A stretch of DNA of 64,000 nt, from contig JANLPY010000553.1 in assembly GCA_031367505.1 (NCBI GenBank), positions 18,416-82,415 on the forward strand. Reading direction: 5' to 3'. Both the position numbers and the translations under genes were made by a program. The notes under the pieces are model-generated. The model searched no databases, was not told the origin of the DNA, and saw only the letters and a list, made by a program, of their open reading frames with translations. This stretch comes from JAKFWF01 sp031367505. Lineage in GTDB: Bacteria; Pseudomonadota; Alphaproteobacteria; Rhizobiales; Hyphomicrobiaceae. This document shows positions 23,627 to 34,389 of this stretch, one piece after another; the stretch's first letter is position 1; each line of letters begins with the position of its first letter.

Positions 23627-26571
23627 CAGATCGCTCCTCCAGCGAGCGCGTCACGCATGATGCGCGCGACGTGGCGGGCTTCGCGACCTGTTCCATCCGC
23701 AATCTGGTGCCGGCACGAAAAACCGTCTGCGGCGATGATCGTATCCGAGGTCGAATTGCGCACCGCCGGCAATAACGAAAGCTCGCCCATTGCCATTGAG
23801 GTCTCATAGGTGTCAGCCGCGTAGCCGAATGCGCCGGCCATGCCGCAACAGCTGCTCTCGACGACCTCGACTTTCAGGCCCTCGATCAAGGCCAGCGCCT
23901 TCGCAACCGCCGGCATCACGTTGAATGACTTCTGATGGCAATGACCGTGCAGCAATACTTTTGCATTGTGTTTGGCGATCGGTCCCTTAATGCGATCGGC
24001 ATCGATCTCCGCCGCAATGAAGTCCTCAAACAGGAACGCCAGCGGCGCGATGGCTGTGGTCTGAGCACCCGGCAGCAAACTCAGGAACTCGTCCTTCAGC
24101 GTGAACAGGCACGACGGCTCCAGCCCGATGATCGGTACGCCGCGTTCGACAAAGGGGTGCACCGCTTCGATGAACCGCTGTGCTTCTACGCGCGCTTCGT
24201 CAACAAGACCGGCTGATAGAAATGTGCGGCCGCAGCACACGCGACGTCCCGATTTCGAGTGGACTTGAGAGACGCGATATCCGAGTACCGTCAGCACATC
24301 GACCGCCGCGTGCAGATTTTCCGGCTCGAAGTTTGAGTTAAACGTGTCAGCGAAAATCGCGACTTCCCGGTTTTCTCCCTCACCCCGCAAAGTGGCGGGG
24401 AGAGGGGAAAGGTTAAACCCCTCCGCCCGCCACTGCGGCAGTTTCCGTTTCGCCGATACCGCCAGCAACCGCTCGCTCAAGTTAGCCAACCCCGGCACCG
24501 CATCGCGCAGGTTCATCAGCCACGACAAGCGCCGGGCATAAGGTGCGTAGCGCGGCAAATAGGCGATCAACTTATCTTTCCACGGTAGGGCACGCCGTTT
24601 GTTGGCTGCCGCCAGCACCTCGATTTTCATCTTCGCCATATCGACGCCGGTCGGACATTCGCGACGGCACGCCTTGCACGAAACGCACAACTTCATTGTT
24701 GCCAGCATCTCATCGGAGGCGAGTGCATCCGGTCCGAGCTGTCCCGACAGTGCGAGCCGCAATGTGTTGGCGCGGCCGCGGGTAACGTCGGCTTCGTTGC
24801 CGGTGACGCGGAAGCTCGGGCACATCACGTTCGAGACGTGCTTGCGGCATTCGCCGTTGTTGTTACACATCTCGACCGCGCCTTGGAATCCTTGAGCGCC
24901 GCCGGGATACGCCGGCCAATCGAGTGCTGGCGTTACCGTCGACACGCCATAGTCCGGCGAAAAACGAAACAACGAGCGATCGTTCATGCGGGGGGCACGG
25001 ACGATCTTACCGGGGTTCATGATGCCGTCCGGATCGAACCGATCCTTCACTGCTTCGAATATCTCGACCGTTTTGCGGCCATACATCATCTCGTGAAACT
25101 CGGAACGCACCAGCCCATCACCGTGTTCGCCCGAGTGCGAGCCTTTGTATGCTTTGACCATCGCGAACGCTTCCTCGGCGATCGCGCGCATGGTGGCAGC
25201 ATCCTTCTCCAGCTTGAGATTGAGCACGGGGCGCACGTGCAGGCAGCCAACGCTCGCGTGCGCATACCAGGTGCCGCGCGTGCCGTGCTTTTCGAATACG
25301 GCGGTCAGCCGCTCGGTGTAGTCGGCCAGATGTTCGAGGGGCACCGCGCAATCCTCGATGAACGAGACGGGCTTACCCTCAGATTTCATCGACATCATGA
25401 TGTTGAGACCGGAAGTTCTAACGCTCCAGATCGCGGTTTGGCCGGCAGCGTCCGACACTTTCACGACGGACTTCGGTTGTCCAAGATCGCTCATCAATTC
25501 GTCGAGTTGGTCGAGCCGCCGCAAATTTTCCGCCTGATCGTCTTCGGCAAATTCGACAAGCAGCAACGCGTCGGGACGGCCTCGCACATACGCGTCCATG
25601 ACAGGGCGGAACATCGCGATGTCGCCAGCCAGTTCGATCAGTGTGCGATCGACGACCTCGACCGCGACCGGACCGAGCTTGACGATATGTTGTGCTGCCT
25701 CCATTGCCGACCGGAATTTGGGAAAATGGCACACACCCAGCGCGCGATTTTTTGGTTGACCCGAAAGCTTCACTTTAATGCGTCGCGAGATCGCCAGCGT
25801 GCCTTCCGAGCCGCACAACAGCGTCGCGAGATTAAGCGGTTTATCGGACGGCAGAAGCGCGTCGATCAAGTAGCCACCAACGCGGCGTGAGACGTCAGGG
25901 AAGGCGCCGCGAATATGCTCGGCCTCGCGAACACCAAGCGCAAAAATATCGCGAGTGAGATCCCGCGCCGTATCTGGCATATTGCGCAGCAACTGGCCGG
26001 TTGGCATCGCCTCGAACCGCGCCTGCGCTCCATCGGCCAGCAGCGCGTCGATCGCCTCGACATTATCGCGCATGATGCCGTAGCGGATCGAGCGGGTGCC
26101 GCACGAGTTATTGCCGGTCATACCACCGATCGTGGCGCGGCTCGACGTTGAAACATCGACGGGGAAGAATAGGCCGGAGCCTTTGATTTGCCGGTTGAGT
26201 TCATCGAGCACGATGCCTGGTTCGACCCAGGCGGTGCGCGCTGTAAAATCCGTTTCGACGATGCGATTGAGATGCTTGGTGAAGTCGATAACCAGCGCTC
26301 GACCGACGGTTTGACCGGATTGCGACGTGCCACCACCGCGCGGCAACAACGGCACGCCAGCCTCGCGCGCAATCTGCGCCGCAGCGATAACATCGGCATC
26401 GGTCTTCGGCACCACCACGCCAAGCGGCTCGATCTGATAGATCGAAGCGTCGGTCGCATATCGCCCGCGCGAAAATGTATCAAACAGCACCTCGCCCTCG
26501 ATTTCGGAAGCAAGACGTTTCGCAAGAGTGTGATCGATGCCGGCGTCGCGCGGCTTCACATGTATGTTCAT
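23626..26571 (-). CDS. FAD/Fe-S 2-hydroxyacid dehydrogenase (GlcD-GlcF-like fusion)
   Basis: A 981-residue cytoplasmic, probably membrane-associated enzyme that joins a flavin dehydrogenase to an electron-transfer half. The FAD domain has LLPRGGGTSQSGQ (about 76-88) and GGMTGNNSCGTRSIRYG (149-165); the C-terminal flavin part ends with GEHGDGLVR. Cysteines at 569, 575 and 584, and CVSCKACRRECP (629-640), bind iron-sulfur clusters; HGHCHQKS and ESSCCGMAGAFGY are the C-terminal CCG motifs. The family oxidises D-lactate, glycolate or similar acids into the quinone pool. A REP-like palindrome inside the reading frame adds about 14 residues near 720-734. It is divergent from serine-glyoxylate aminotransferase, so glycolate is an attractive substrate. 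Confidence 0.88.
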   Translation of the reverse strand: MNIHVKPRDAGIDHTLAKRLASEIEGEVLFDTFSRGRYATDASIYQIEPLGVVVPKTDADVIAAAQIAREAGVPLLPRGGGTSQSGQTVGRALVIDFTKHLNRIVETDFTARTAWVEPGIVLDELNRQIKGSGLFFPVDVSTSSRATIGGMTGNNSCGTRSIRYGIMRDNVEAIDALLADGAQARFEAMPTGQLLRNMPDTARDLTRDIFALGVREAEHIRGAFPDVSRRVGGYLIDALLPSDKPLNLATLLCGSEGTLAISRRIKVKLSGQPKNRALGVCHFPKFRSAMEAAQHIVKLGPVAVEVVDRTLIELAGDIAMFRPVMDAYVRGRPDALLLVEFAEDDQAENLRRLDQLDELMSDLGQPKSVVKVSDAAGQTAIWSVRTSGLNIMMSMKSEGKPVSFIEDCAVPLEHLADYTERLTAVFEKHGTRGTWYAHASVGCLHVRPVLNLKLEKDAATMRAIAEEAFAMVKAYKGSHSGEHGDGLVRSEFHEMMYGRKTVEIFEAVKDRFDPDGIMNPGKIVRAPRMNDRSLFRFSPDYGVSTVTPALDWPAYPGGAQGFQGAVEMCNNNGECRKHVSNVMCPSFRVTGNEADVTRGRANTLRLALSGQLGPDALASDEMLATMKLCVSCKACRRECPTGVDMAKMKIEVLAAANKRRALPWKDKLIAYLPRYAPYARRLSWLMNLRDAVPGLANLSERLLAVSAKRKLPQWRAEGFNLSPLPATLRGEGENREVAIFADTFNSNFEPENLHAAVDVLTVLGYRVSQVHSKSGRRVCCGRTFLSAGLVDEARVEAQRFIEAVHPFVERGVPIIGLEPSCLFTLKDEFLSLLPGAQTTAIAPLAFLFEDFIAAEIDADRIKGPIAKHNAKVLLHGHCHQKSFNVMPAVAKALALIEGLKVEVVESSCCGMAGAFGYAADTYETSMAMGELSLLPAVRNSTSDTIIAADGFSCRHQIADGTGREARHVARIMRDALAGGAI
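24374..24410. repeat. REP-like palindrome inserted in frame in a coding region
   Basis: Arms ccctcaccccgc and gcggggagaggg flank a 6-base loop (24389-24394); pairing is about 13 base pairs with one A-A mismatch. The style (CTCCC...CCCCGC/GCGGGG...GGGAG) is that of intergenic palindromic repeats common in Rhizobiales. Here it lies within the dehydrogenase gene and encodes roughly residues 721-733. Confidence 0.65.
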
Positions 26572-26615
26572 AGCGCAGCCACTTCCTCATCGACGTGGAT
26601 AACTTTTCGCTTGAT

Positions 26616-26637
26616 TTAATTTTGCATTCAAAATTAA
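26616..26637. promoter_or_regulatory. Perfect palindrome in the divergent dehydrogenase/aminotransferase promoter
   Basis: TTAATTTTG-CATT-CAAAATTAA: a 9-base perfect inverted repeat with 4-base centre, 44 bases above the dehydrogenase start and 61 bases above the aminotransferase ATG. The TTG-N4-CAA core is like sites of several GntR/FCD regulators. It is the best candidate operator for the coupled GntR gene. Confidence 0.55.
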
Positions 26638-26698
26638 GATTGCGCAAGAATTCTTATGCTCGGCCCCTTTTGAGGCCGATGTCAGCCGGAGTGATACG

Positions 26699-27901
26699 AT
26701 GTCAGCGACCAACCAGGCCCCACGCCGTGCCGGCCGGCACTTCCTGCAGATCCCCGGACCATCACCAGTGCCGGATCGCATTCTGCGGGCCATGGCGATG
26801 CCCGTGCTCGATCATCGCGGGCCGGAGTTCCAGAAGCTCGGCCAACGTGTGCTCGCTGGCATCAAGACGATCTTCAAGACGAAAAATCCGGTAATCATCT
26901 ATCCAGCGTCCGGAACCGGCGCGTGGGAAGCGGCACTCGCCAACGTGCTGTCGCCGGGCGATCATGTGCTGATGTTCGAGACCGGACACTTCGCCTCCTT
27001 GTGGAAGTCGATGGCGACCAAGCTCGGCGTCACGGCAGAGTTCATCGCGTCGGATTGGCGCGCAGGCGTCGATGTCAATCAGATTGAATCCCGCCTCAAG
27101 GCCGACACCGCACACACGATCAAGGCGGTTTGCGTCGTCCACAATGAAACATCGACCGGTGCGACCTCGCGCATTGACGAAGTGCGCCAGGCGATCGACG
27201 CTGCAAAGCACCCCGCTCTGCTGATGGTGGACAGCATATCTGGGCTCGCCTCCGCCGACTATCGTCACGACGAATGGGGCGTCGATGTCACCGTGTCGGG
27301 CTCGCAAAAGGGTCTGATGCTACCGCCCGGCATCTCGTTCAACGCAATTTCGGATAAGGCGATCGCCGCCTCGAAGACCTCGACCCTGCCGAAGCTATTC
27401 TGGTCGTGGGAGGAAATGATCCCGCACAACAAGTTGGGCTTCTTCCCCTATACGCCATCAACCAACCTTCTCTACGGCTTGGCCGAAGCCATCGACATGC
27501 TGCACGAGGAAGGCCTACCCCGCGCGTTCGCCCGCCATGAGCGCCACGCCGAGGCGACGCGTCGCGCGGTCGCTGCATGGGGGCTCGAAAACCTGTGCAC
27601 CAATCCGCATCACTTCTCGCCGGTTTTGACCGCTGTGCTGTTGCCTGATGGGCATAACGCCGACCAGTTCCGCAAAATTGTCCTCGACAATTTCGACATG
27701 TCGCTTGGCACCGGCCTGTCGAAGGTCGCCGGAAAGGTTTTCCGGATCGGCCACCTCGGCGACACCAATGATCTGACGATCCTGGGCACGCTCGCTGGCG
27801 TCGAAATGGGACTTGGTTTGGCGAAGATCCCGTACAAGCCGGCCGGCGTGCAGGCGGCGATGAAATATCTCGCGGAAACGGCCGTGCCGCATCCGAGTTG
27901 A
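26699..27901 (+). CDS. Serine-glyoxylate / alanine-glyoxylate aminotransferase
   Basis: A 400-residue class V PLP aminotransferase. The Schiff-base lysine is in VSGSQKGLMLPPG (Lys 204); FLQIPGPSPVPDRILRAM and YPASGTGAWEAAL are the conserved N-terminal and cofactor-binding motifs, and WSWEEM and FPYTPSTN the substrate-side segments of the SgaA/AGXT group. It transfers the amino group of serine or alanine to glyoxylate, giving glycine and hydroxypyruvate or pyruvate. Being divergent from a hydroxyacid dehydrogenase that could make glyoxylate, it probably consumes the product of that enzyme. Confidence 0.88.
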   Translation: MSATNQAPRRAGRHFLQIPGPSPVPDRILRAMAMPVLDHRGPEFQKLGQRVLAGIKTIFKTKNPVIIYPASGTGAWEAALANVLSPGDHVLMFETGHFASLWKSMATKLGVTAEFIASDWRAGVDVNQIESRLKADTAHTIKAVCVVHNETSTGATSRIDEVRQAIDAAKHPALLMVDSISGLASADYRHDEWGVDVTVSGSQKGLMLPPGISFNAISDKAIAASKTSTLPKLFWSWEEMIPHNKLGFFPYTPSTNLLYGLAEAIDMLHEEGLPRAFARHERHAEATRRAVAAWGLENLCTNPHHFSPVLTAVLLPDGHNADQFRKIVLDNFDMSLGTGLSKVAGKVFRIGHLGDTNDLTILGTLAGVEMGLGLAKIPYKPAGVQAAMKYLAETAVPHPS

Positions 27902-27923
27902 TGAATGCTCACGTCGGGTTTCA

Positions 27924-28793
27924 TCACGCCACCCGTCGCCGGCCTGACCACATGTTGAGCATCAGCGCCGCGACGATGATTGCGCTGCCAATGAGACTTT
28001 GCGTGTTGGGGATTTCCCCCAGCACGAGCGCCGCACTGCTGAGGCCGAACACCGGAACGAGCAGTGCATAGGGTGCGATCGCCGCCGCATCGTAGTGCGC
28101 CAGCAGCCACGCCCAGATCGCCAGCGCCACCAGCGTGACCGGATAGGCCAGGTACAGAATCGCGGCGATCGATAGAAACTCAAGATTGCCTAGCGCGTGG
28201 CTGATCGTGGCCGGCCCTTCGAATATGAGCGAAAGTGCCAATAGTGGTGGCACCGATACGGCACTCGTCCATACGACAAAACTCAGCGGCTCAAATGTCC
28301 CGGCGCGCTTTGAAATCATATTGGCGACACCCCAGCTCGCCGCCGCCCCGACCATCAGGCCGAACGGCAGAAATCCGATCGCGCCAGATGCATTGCCCCA
28401 CCCGATGACACCTAGGCCGGCCGCGGCCAACGCCAACGCCGCCCATTGCCTCGAGTGCGGGCGCTCCCCCGCCAATACGACGGCGAACGCCACGGTAAAA
28501 AATACCTGCGCCTGAAGCAGCACCGAGCCGGCGCCCGCGATCATGCCAAACTTAAAGGCGAAGAACAACAGGCTGAATTTGACCACACCGAACGCCAACC
28601 CATAGCCGATGATCAAATGCCAGGCGACGGCCGGTTTTGCGATGAAAAAGATTGCGGGTACGGCCGCAATCAGGAACCGCAACGTCAATAGGAGTAACGG
28701 GGGAACGTGCGCCACGCCCCACTTCATCACGACGAAATTGAAGCCCCATATGAGGGCCACCAAAGTGGCAAGTACGCCAGCCTTGAACGGCAT
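27924..28793 (-). CDS. EamA/DMT family transporter
   Basis: A 289-residue protein with ten predicted helices in two EamA repeats. The first repeat begins LVALIWGFNFVVMKWG; the second has GAAASWGVANMISKRAG and ends in LVPVFGLSSAALVLGE and PNTQSLIGSAIIVAAL, both typical. These are inner-membrane exporters of amino acids or other metabolites. The LysE gene lies six bases upstream, so the two probably share a transcript and perhaps export related compounds. It converges on the aminotransferase gene. Confidence 0.87.
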   Translation of the reverse strand: MPFKAGVLATLVALIWGFNFVVMKWGVAHVPPLLLLTLRFLIAAVPAIFFIAKPAVAWHLIIGYGLAFGVVKFSLLFFAFKFGMIAGAGSVLLQAQVFFTVAFAVVLAGERPHSRQWAALALAAAGLGVIGWGNASGAIGFLPFGLMVGAAASWGVANMISKRAGTFEPLSFVVWTSAVSVPPLLALSLIFEGPATISHALGNLEFLSIAAILYLAYPVTLVALAIWAWLLAHYDAAAIAPYALLVPVFGLSSAALVLGEIPNTQSLIGSAIIVAALMLNMWSGRRRVA

Positions 28794-28799
28794 ATCACC

Positions 28800-29420
28800 T
28801 CACGCCCGCCGGGCCGTCGCCAACCACAATCCGGCGGCCACGAGTACTGCGCCGCTGATGCCTTCCATCGTCCGTTGCCAGCGTGCATCGAGCGCGTGTT
28901 TGGCACGAGCGAATATCACCGCATAGCAACAGTCGACGAGCCCAAGGGTTATGACAAACGCTACCGCCAAGACGGCCAACTGCGGCAGTGCAGCGCTGTT
29001 GGGATTGAGAAACTGCGGCAGGAACGCACCGAGAAAAAGCAACACCTTCGGGTTCGACAAGGCGACGAACACGCCCTGCACGTAATAGCGGCCTTTTGCA
29101 TCGATGTTGGCGGCCGCTGCTGGCGCCGCCGAAGTGCGTAACGCCCACAACGCGCGGACCCCGAGCAAGATCAGATACAGTGCGCCGGCAAGACGGATGA
29201 CGTCGAACCATGTCGCCATGAACACCATGACGGATGACAAGCCGAAGATCACGATCGTCAACAGGATGCTCAGCCCGGTGAGGCTGCCGGCGATCGTCAG
29301 CAGACCTGCGCGTAGCCCGTTACGGGTAACATTTGCGATCACGAGCGACATGGTCGGCCCAGGTGTAACCGCCAGCAGGAAGCTCGCGAAGTTGAAGGCC
29401 GCCAGGAGTTCGAGGGTCAT
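28800..29420 (-). CDS. LysE/RhtB family amino-acid exporter
   Basis: A 206-residue membrane protein, about six helices, with VTPGPTMSLVIANVTRNGLR at the N-terminus (PGP signature), RLAGALYLILLGVRAL in the third helix and ALSNPKVLLFLGAFLPQF in the fourth. It is likely an amino-acid or homoserine-type exporter. It precedes the DMT exporter gene by six bases. It is a distant paralogue of the LysE protein at 9105-9737. Confidence 0.87.
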   Translation of the reverse strand: MTLELLAAFNFASFLLAVTPGPTMSLVIANVTRNGLRAGLLTIAGSLTGLSILLTIVIFGLSSVMVFMATWFDVIRLAGALYLILLGVRALWALRTSAAPAAAANIDAKGRYYVQGVFVALSNPKVLLFLGAFLPQFLNPNSAALPQLAVLAVAFVITLGLVDCCYAVIFARAKHALDARWQRTMEGISGAVLVAAGLWLATARRA

Positions 29421-29545
29421 GAGCGAAAATTCTCAAATTGCCAGGTGAGCCGAAGATGCGACGGCAATGCAATTGTGCTTTGCCGGCCTGAGATTGGCAA
29501 CTCTCATCGAAGGACTGCTCAGGGTGGCAGAACGGATGCGGCAAA

Positions 29546-29587
29546 ACGAAAATCAACCCCGCCGAGCTCTCGCCAGACGGGGTTGAT
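29546..29587 (-). terminator. Rho-independent terminator of ftsH
   Basis: ATCAACCCCG (29552-29561) pairs over ten bases with CGGGGTTGAT (29578-29587). Read on the minus strand the stem is followed by TTTTCGTTTT. It begins about 26 bases after the ftsH stop and closes the ftsH transcript. Confidence 0.85.
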
Positions 29588-29612
29588 GTACTATTGAAAC
29601 GAAGAACGATCT

Positions 29613-31538
<1,926 letters not shown>

Positions 31539-31728
31539 CGTGTTCCCTTCTCGGAGCCTGGTTTCGAACGGAGGCCAAGCCCGTTGATCGTGATGTCGCG
31601 CGCTGCACATGCAGGCGCATCCGATCTGCATGGAAAGATAGGCGTCTGCATGATGTTTGCCAAGTTCATCGGTCGATATCGCCTAAGCATTTTGCGCTTA
31701 TCTTTACCTGTTGCCACGGAAGTAGTGG

Positions 31729-33105
31729 TTAAATCGTTTCCAACGGCAGCATTTCGTCCATCTGCCACCGGACACGGCGGGCATGTTGCAGCGGCCACTG
31801 GCAAACGATATGCGCATGATCGGGCGGACGCAGGAGACGCAAATTCGGGGTCTCATCCAGCCGGTACGCGGGCAAGCCGGCCAAGCTGCGGCGCGGCAAT
31901 TTGGCATCTGACGGGCCGGCGGCCGTCGCGCCAAACGGCGCAATCTCGATCGGTCCGGGAGCGGCTTGCGCCACACTGATGTAAAAGCGCCGATCCCAGA
32001 AAATACCCTCGCCCGGTGCGACCTTTATGGTTGGCAACGGCTCTCGCGAAAACTCACGGAAAACGCGAATTCGTCGCGCTTTTTCGTTGTCCGCGATCTC
32101 GACAAGGCAACCGCCGAGTGTCACCCCACTACTGGATTGCATGGTTTGTGAACAGATGCGATCCGCCAGCGTTTCGATCTGAGACAGTTGGGCTGGCGGC
32201 GCGGCACCTCCAAAAACATCCAAAATGGGGCTGATGAGACGTACCAAGTCGGGTGCCAGCCATTGCGTGCCGTGAGCCAGCGACAGCTCACCGAATGCAC
32301 CCTCGTGATCGTCGGTAACCGTCGCGGCCAAGATTCGGGTGCGATCCTGCAACGCCAGCCGCTCTGCCCGCATGCGCCGCGCCGTGCGGCTCAAGGCTTC
32401 CGATGTCAGCCCCAACGCCGCCAAGGATGCAGCCGATTGGCGCAGCCGGATACGCTCGAAGCGAACATCTTCATTGCTCGGATCTTCGCACCACGGCAGA
32501 CCTAACCGGCGCAAGTGAGCCTGCAGACGCTGCTTGGACACATCGAGAAACGGGCGATGCAGATCAACCGGAAGCTCTCGCACTGGATGGCCAAGCGCGA
32601 CGACGACCCGCCGCTCGCGTGGCCGCATGGCGCTCAAGCCGTCGATTCCGCTGCCGCGCGCCAACCTCATCAGTAGCGTTTCGGCCTGATCCTCTTGGAT
32701 ATGAGCCAACGCGAGATCACGTGGCGGAACCGCGTGCGCGACCCGGTCCAGCGTCAAATCATAGCGTGCCTGCCGCGCCGCAGCTTGCAGCCCCGACGAC
32801 GGCTTGGGCCCGCTCCACACCAACGTCTCATGATCGAAGCCCAGGCTGCGCGCTTGTTCGGCAACGAACCGCGCTTCGGCCGCAGCGCCGGACCGCAGCC
32901 CATGATCCACTGTCAGAATGAGAGGCGGCGGTAGAACCGCGCCCGCACCGGCACGATACCAATCGGCGATCAGGTGCATCAGTGCCATGCTGTCAGCACC
33001 GCCCGATACGGCTAACGCAAATGGGCGCGTAAAACCTGTAAAAAGGCGGTCCAACTCGGCGATCGCAAAAGGCACATCGGAACCCAGTGGTGCTGAACCG
33101 GACAC
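31729..33105 (-). CDS. tilS: tRNA(Ile)-lysidine synthase
   Basis: A 458-residue enzyme. The PP-loop SGGADSMAL (34-42) binds ATP, and LALAHIQEDQAETLLMRL carries the HxxxDQAET-type motif of TilS. It adds lysine to C34 of the CAU-anticodon tRNA(Ile), changing its reading to AUA; an essential cytoplasmic reaction. It starts four bases after the cpoB stop, in the usual alphaproteobacterial order cpoB-tilS-ftsH. A 190-base gap, in which I see no gene, separates it from ftsH. Confidence 0.94.
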   Translation of the reverse strand: MSGSAPLGSDVPFAIAELDRLFTGFTRPFALAVSGGADSMALMHLIADWYRAGAGAVLPPPLILTVDHGLRSGAAAEARFVAEQARSLGFDHETLVWSGPKPSSGLQAAARQARYDLTLDRVAHAVPPRDLALAHIQEDQAETLLMRLARGSGIDGLSAMRPRERRVVVALGHPVRELPVDLHRPFLDVSKQRLQAHLRRLGLPWCEDPSNEDVRFERIRLRQSAASLAALGLTSEALSRTARRMRAERLALQDRTRILAATVTDDHEGAFGELSLAHGTQWLAPDLVRLISPILDVFGGAAPPAQLSQIETLADRICSQTMQSSSGVTLGGCLVEIADNEKARRIRVFREFSREPLPTIKVAPGEGIFWDRRFYISVAQAAPGPIEIAPFGATAAGPSDAKLPRRSLAGLPAYRLDETPNLRLLRPPDHAHIVCQWPLQHARRVRWQMDEMLPLETI

Positions 33106-33109
33106 CGCG

Positions 33110-34180
33110 TCAGCCAGCGCAACCTAGGCGTCGTCGTTCGCTGTCGGCGCGCGCCTTGATGTTTTGTGCGGCTGTCGGGAAACGCGAGCTCAATTCGCTG
33201 TATGACGTACAGGCGGCTTCCTTCTGGCCTAAGCGGTCGAGCGACATCGCGAGCTTCAGCAAACTATCCGGCGCTTTGGCGCTGCGCGCGTAGGTCTGAT
33301 ATCCCTTCAAAAACGCTCCGGCGGCCTGCTTGTACTGGCCGCGCACAAAGAACGATTCACCAAGCCAATATTGAGCATTGCCGGCCAGCGCATCATTCGG
33401 ATGGCGCGTGAGGAAGTCGTCGAATGCGGTCTCGGCGGCACCGTAATTCTGCTGCAGCAGATAGCCGTATGCGGTCTCATACAATTGCTTGGGATTACCC
33501 GCATCACCACCTGGGCTAGCTGGGATCGCAGCAGGTGTCGGGCGTTGTATATCATCACCGATGATCTTACCAATCTGATCGCCACCGTTGGCACTGGAGC
33601 TGCCGCCTGGCGATACCGTGGTCGACCCGAACCCGGATGATGGAGCCGCCGGACGGATCACTGGTGGCGGGCCGCCGGCGACGCGCGTATCGGTGCTATC
33701 GGGCCCCGCACTGCGGCGGCTGTTGAGGGTACGGACTTGGTCGCTCAACTGCTCGACTTGCCCAACCAGCGCGCGCAGTTGGATCTCCAAACCATCGACC
33801 CGCGATGCAGTGCCGGCAGAATCGCCACCACCGGATGCGAAGGATGCAGGTGGGCGGTAGGCCCCGGGCGCTGCTCCCGCTCCGTTGGTCCGAGCGAGCG
33901 ATTCCAGCGTACCGATTGTCACCTGCAAATCGACGAGCTGTTCTTCCAGCTGCTCGACACGCGAACGAAGCGGATTGTCGCTTCCGCCCTTGGCCGCAGC
34001 AGGTGCAGGTTCGCTCGTCGAAGCGGCCGGCGCCGAGGGGCCCTTCGACTTGGTTTGGGATTTCGGCGGCGTCGATTGAGCCTGCCCGAAGGGCGCCGTT
34101 TGTTGCGCCGATACCGGCACCACAAATAAGCCGGCAACGCTCAAGCACAACGGCATCGACAGCAAAACGTGCAATCGCAT
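33110..34180 (-). CDS. cpoB: Tol-Pal system protein CpoB (YbgF)
   Basis: A 356-residue periplasmic protein with a signal peptide ending near VPVSAQQ. A Pro/Lys/Ser-rich segment is followed by a coiled coil (about residues 60-150: SRVEQLEEQLVDLQVTIGTL), a Gly/Ser-rich linker, and C-terminal tetratricopeptide repeats starting at KQLYETAYGYLLQQNYGAAE with NAQYWLGESFFVRGQY. CpoB coordinates outer-membrane constriction with peptidoglycan synthesis by binding TolA and PBP1B. The ATG at 34180 is chosen because GGAAGGACG sits just before it. The N-terminal part is longer than in enterobacteria. Confidence 0.92.
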   Translation of the reverse strand: MRLHVLLSMPLCLSVAGLFVVPVSAQQTAPFGQAQSTPPKSQTKSKGPSAPAASTSEPAPAAAKGGSDNPLRSRVEQLEEQLVDLQVTIGTLESLARTNGAGAAPGAYRPPASFASGGGDSAGTASRVDGLEIQLRALVGQVEQLSDQVRTLNSRRSAGPDSTDTRVAGGPPPVIRPAAPSSGFGSTTVSPGGSSSANGGDQIGKIIGDDIQRPTPAAIPASPGGDAGNPKQLYETAYGYLLQQNYGAAETAFDDFLTRHPNDALAGNAQYWLGESFFVRGQYKQAAGAFLKGYQTYARSAKAPDSLLKLAMSLDRLGQKEAACTSYSELSSRFPTAAQNIKARADSERRRLGCAG

Positions 34181-34389
34181 TTGACGTCCTTCCAAGACGG
34201 TCTGCTAGCTGTCAGCCGTCTATCGATCCTGGTTCGCGCGACCAGCAGCGCAGCAACGCCCACATGAAACTGGTGACGAGGCACTTACCGGCGCTCTTGA
34301 GCATTTCTGTGTCACACAAATGTGTATCACGCAGAGTGGCCACGCGCGATGTTTACGAAACGCAGGCTTGGGGGTTTCGCCGCCGCCCG

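Noticed and set aside
24838..25890. A 350-residue open frame opposite the FAD/Fe-S dehydrogenase
   Set aside because: Shadow of a well-conserved gene; no ribosome site or recognisable domain.
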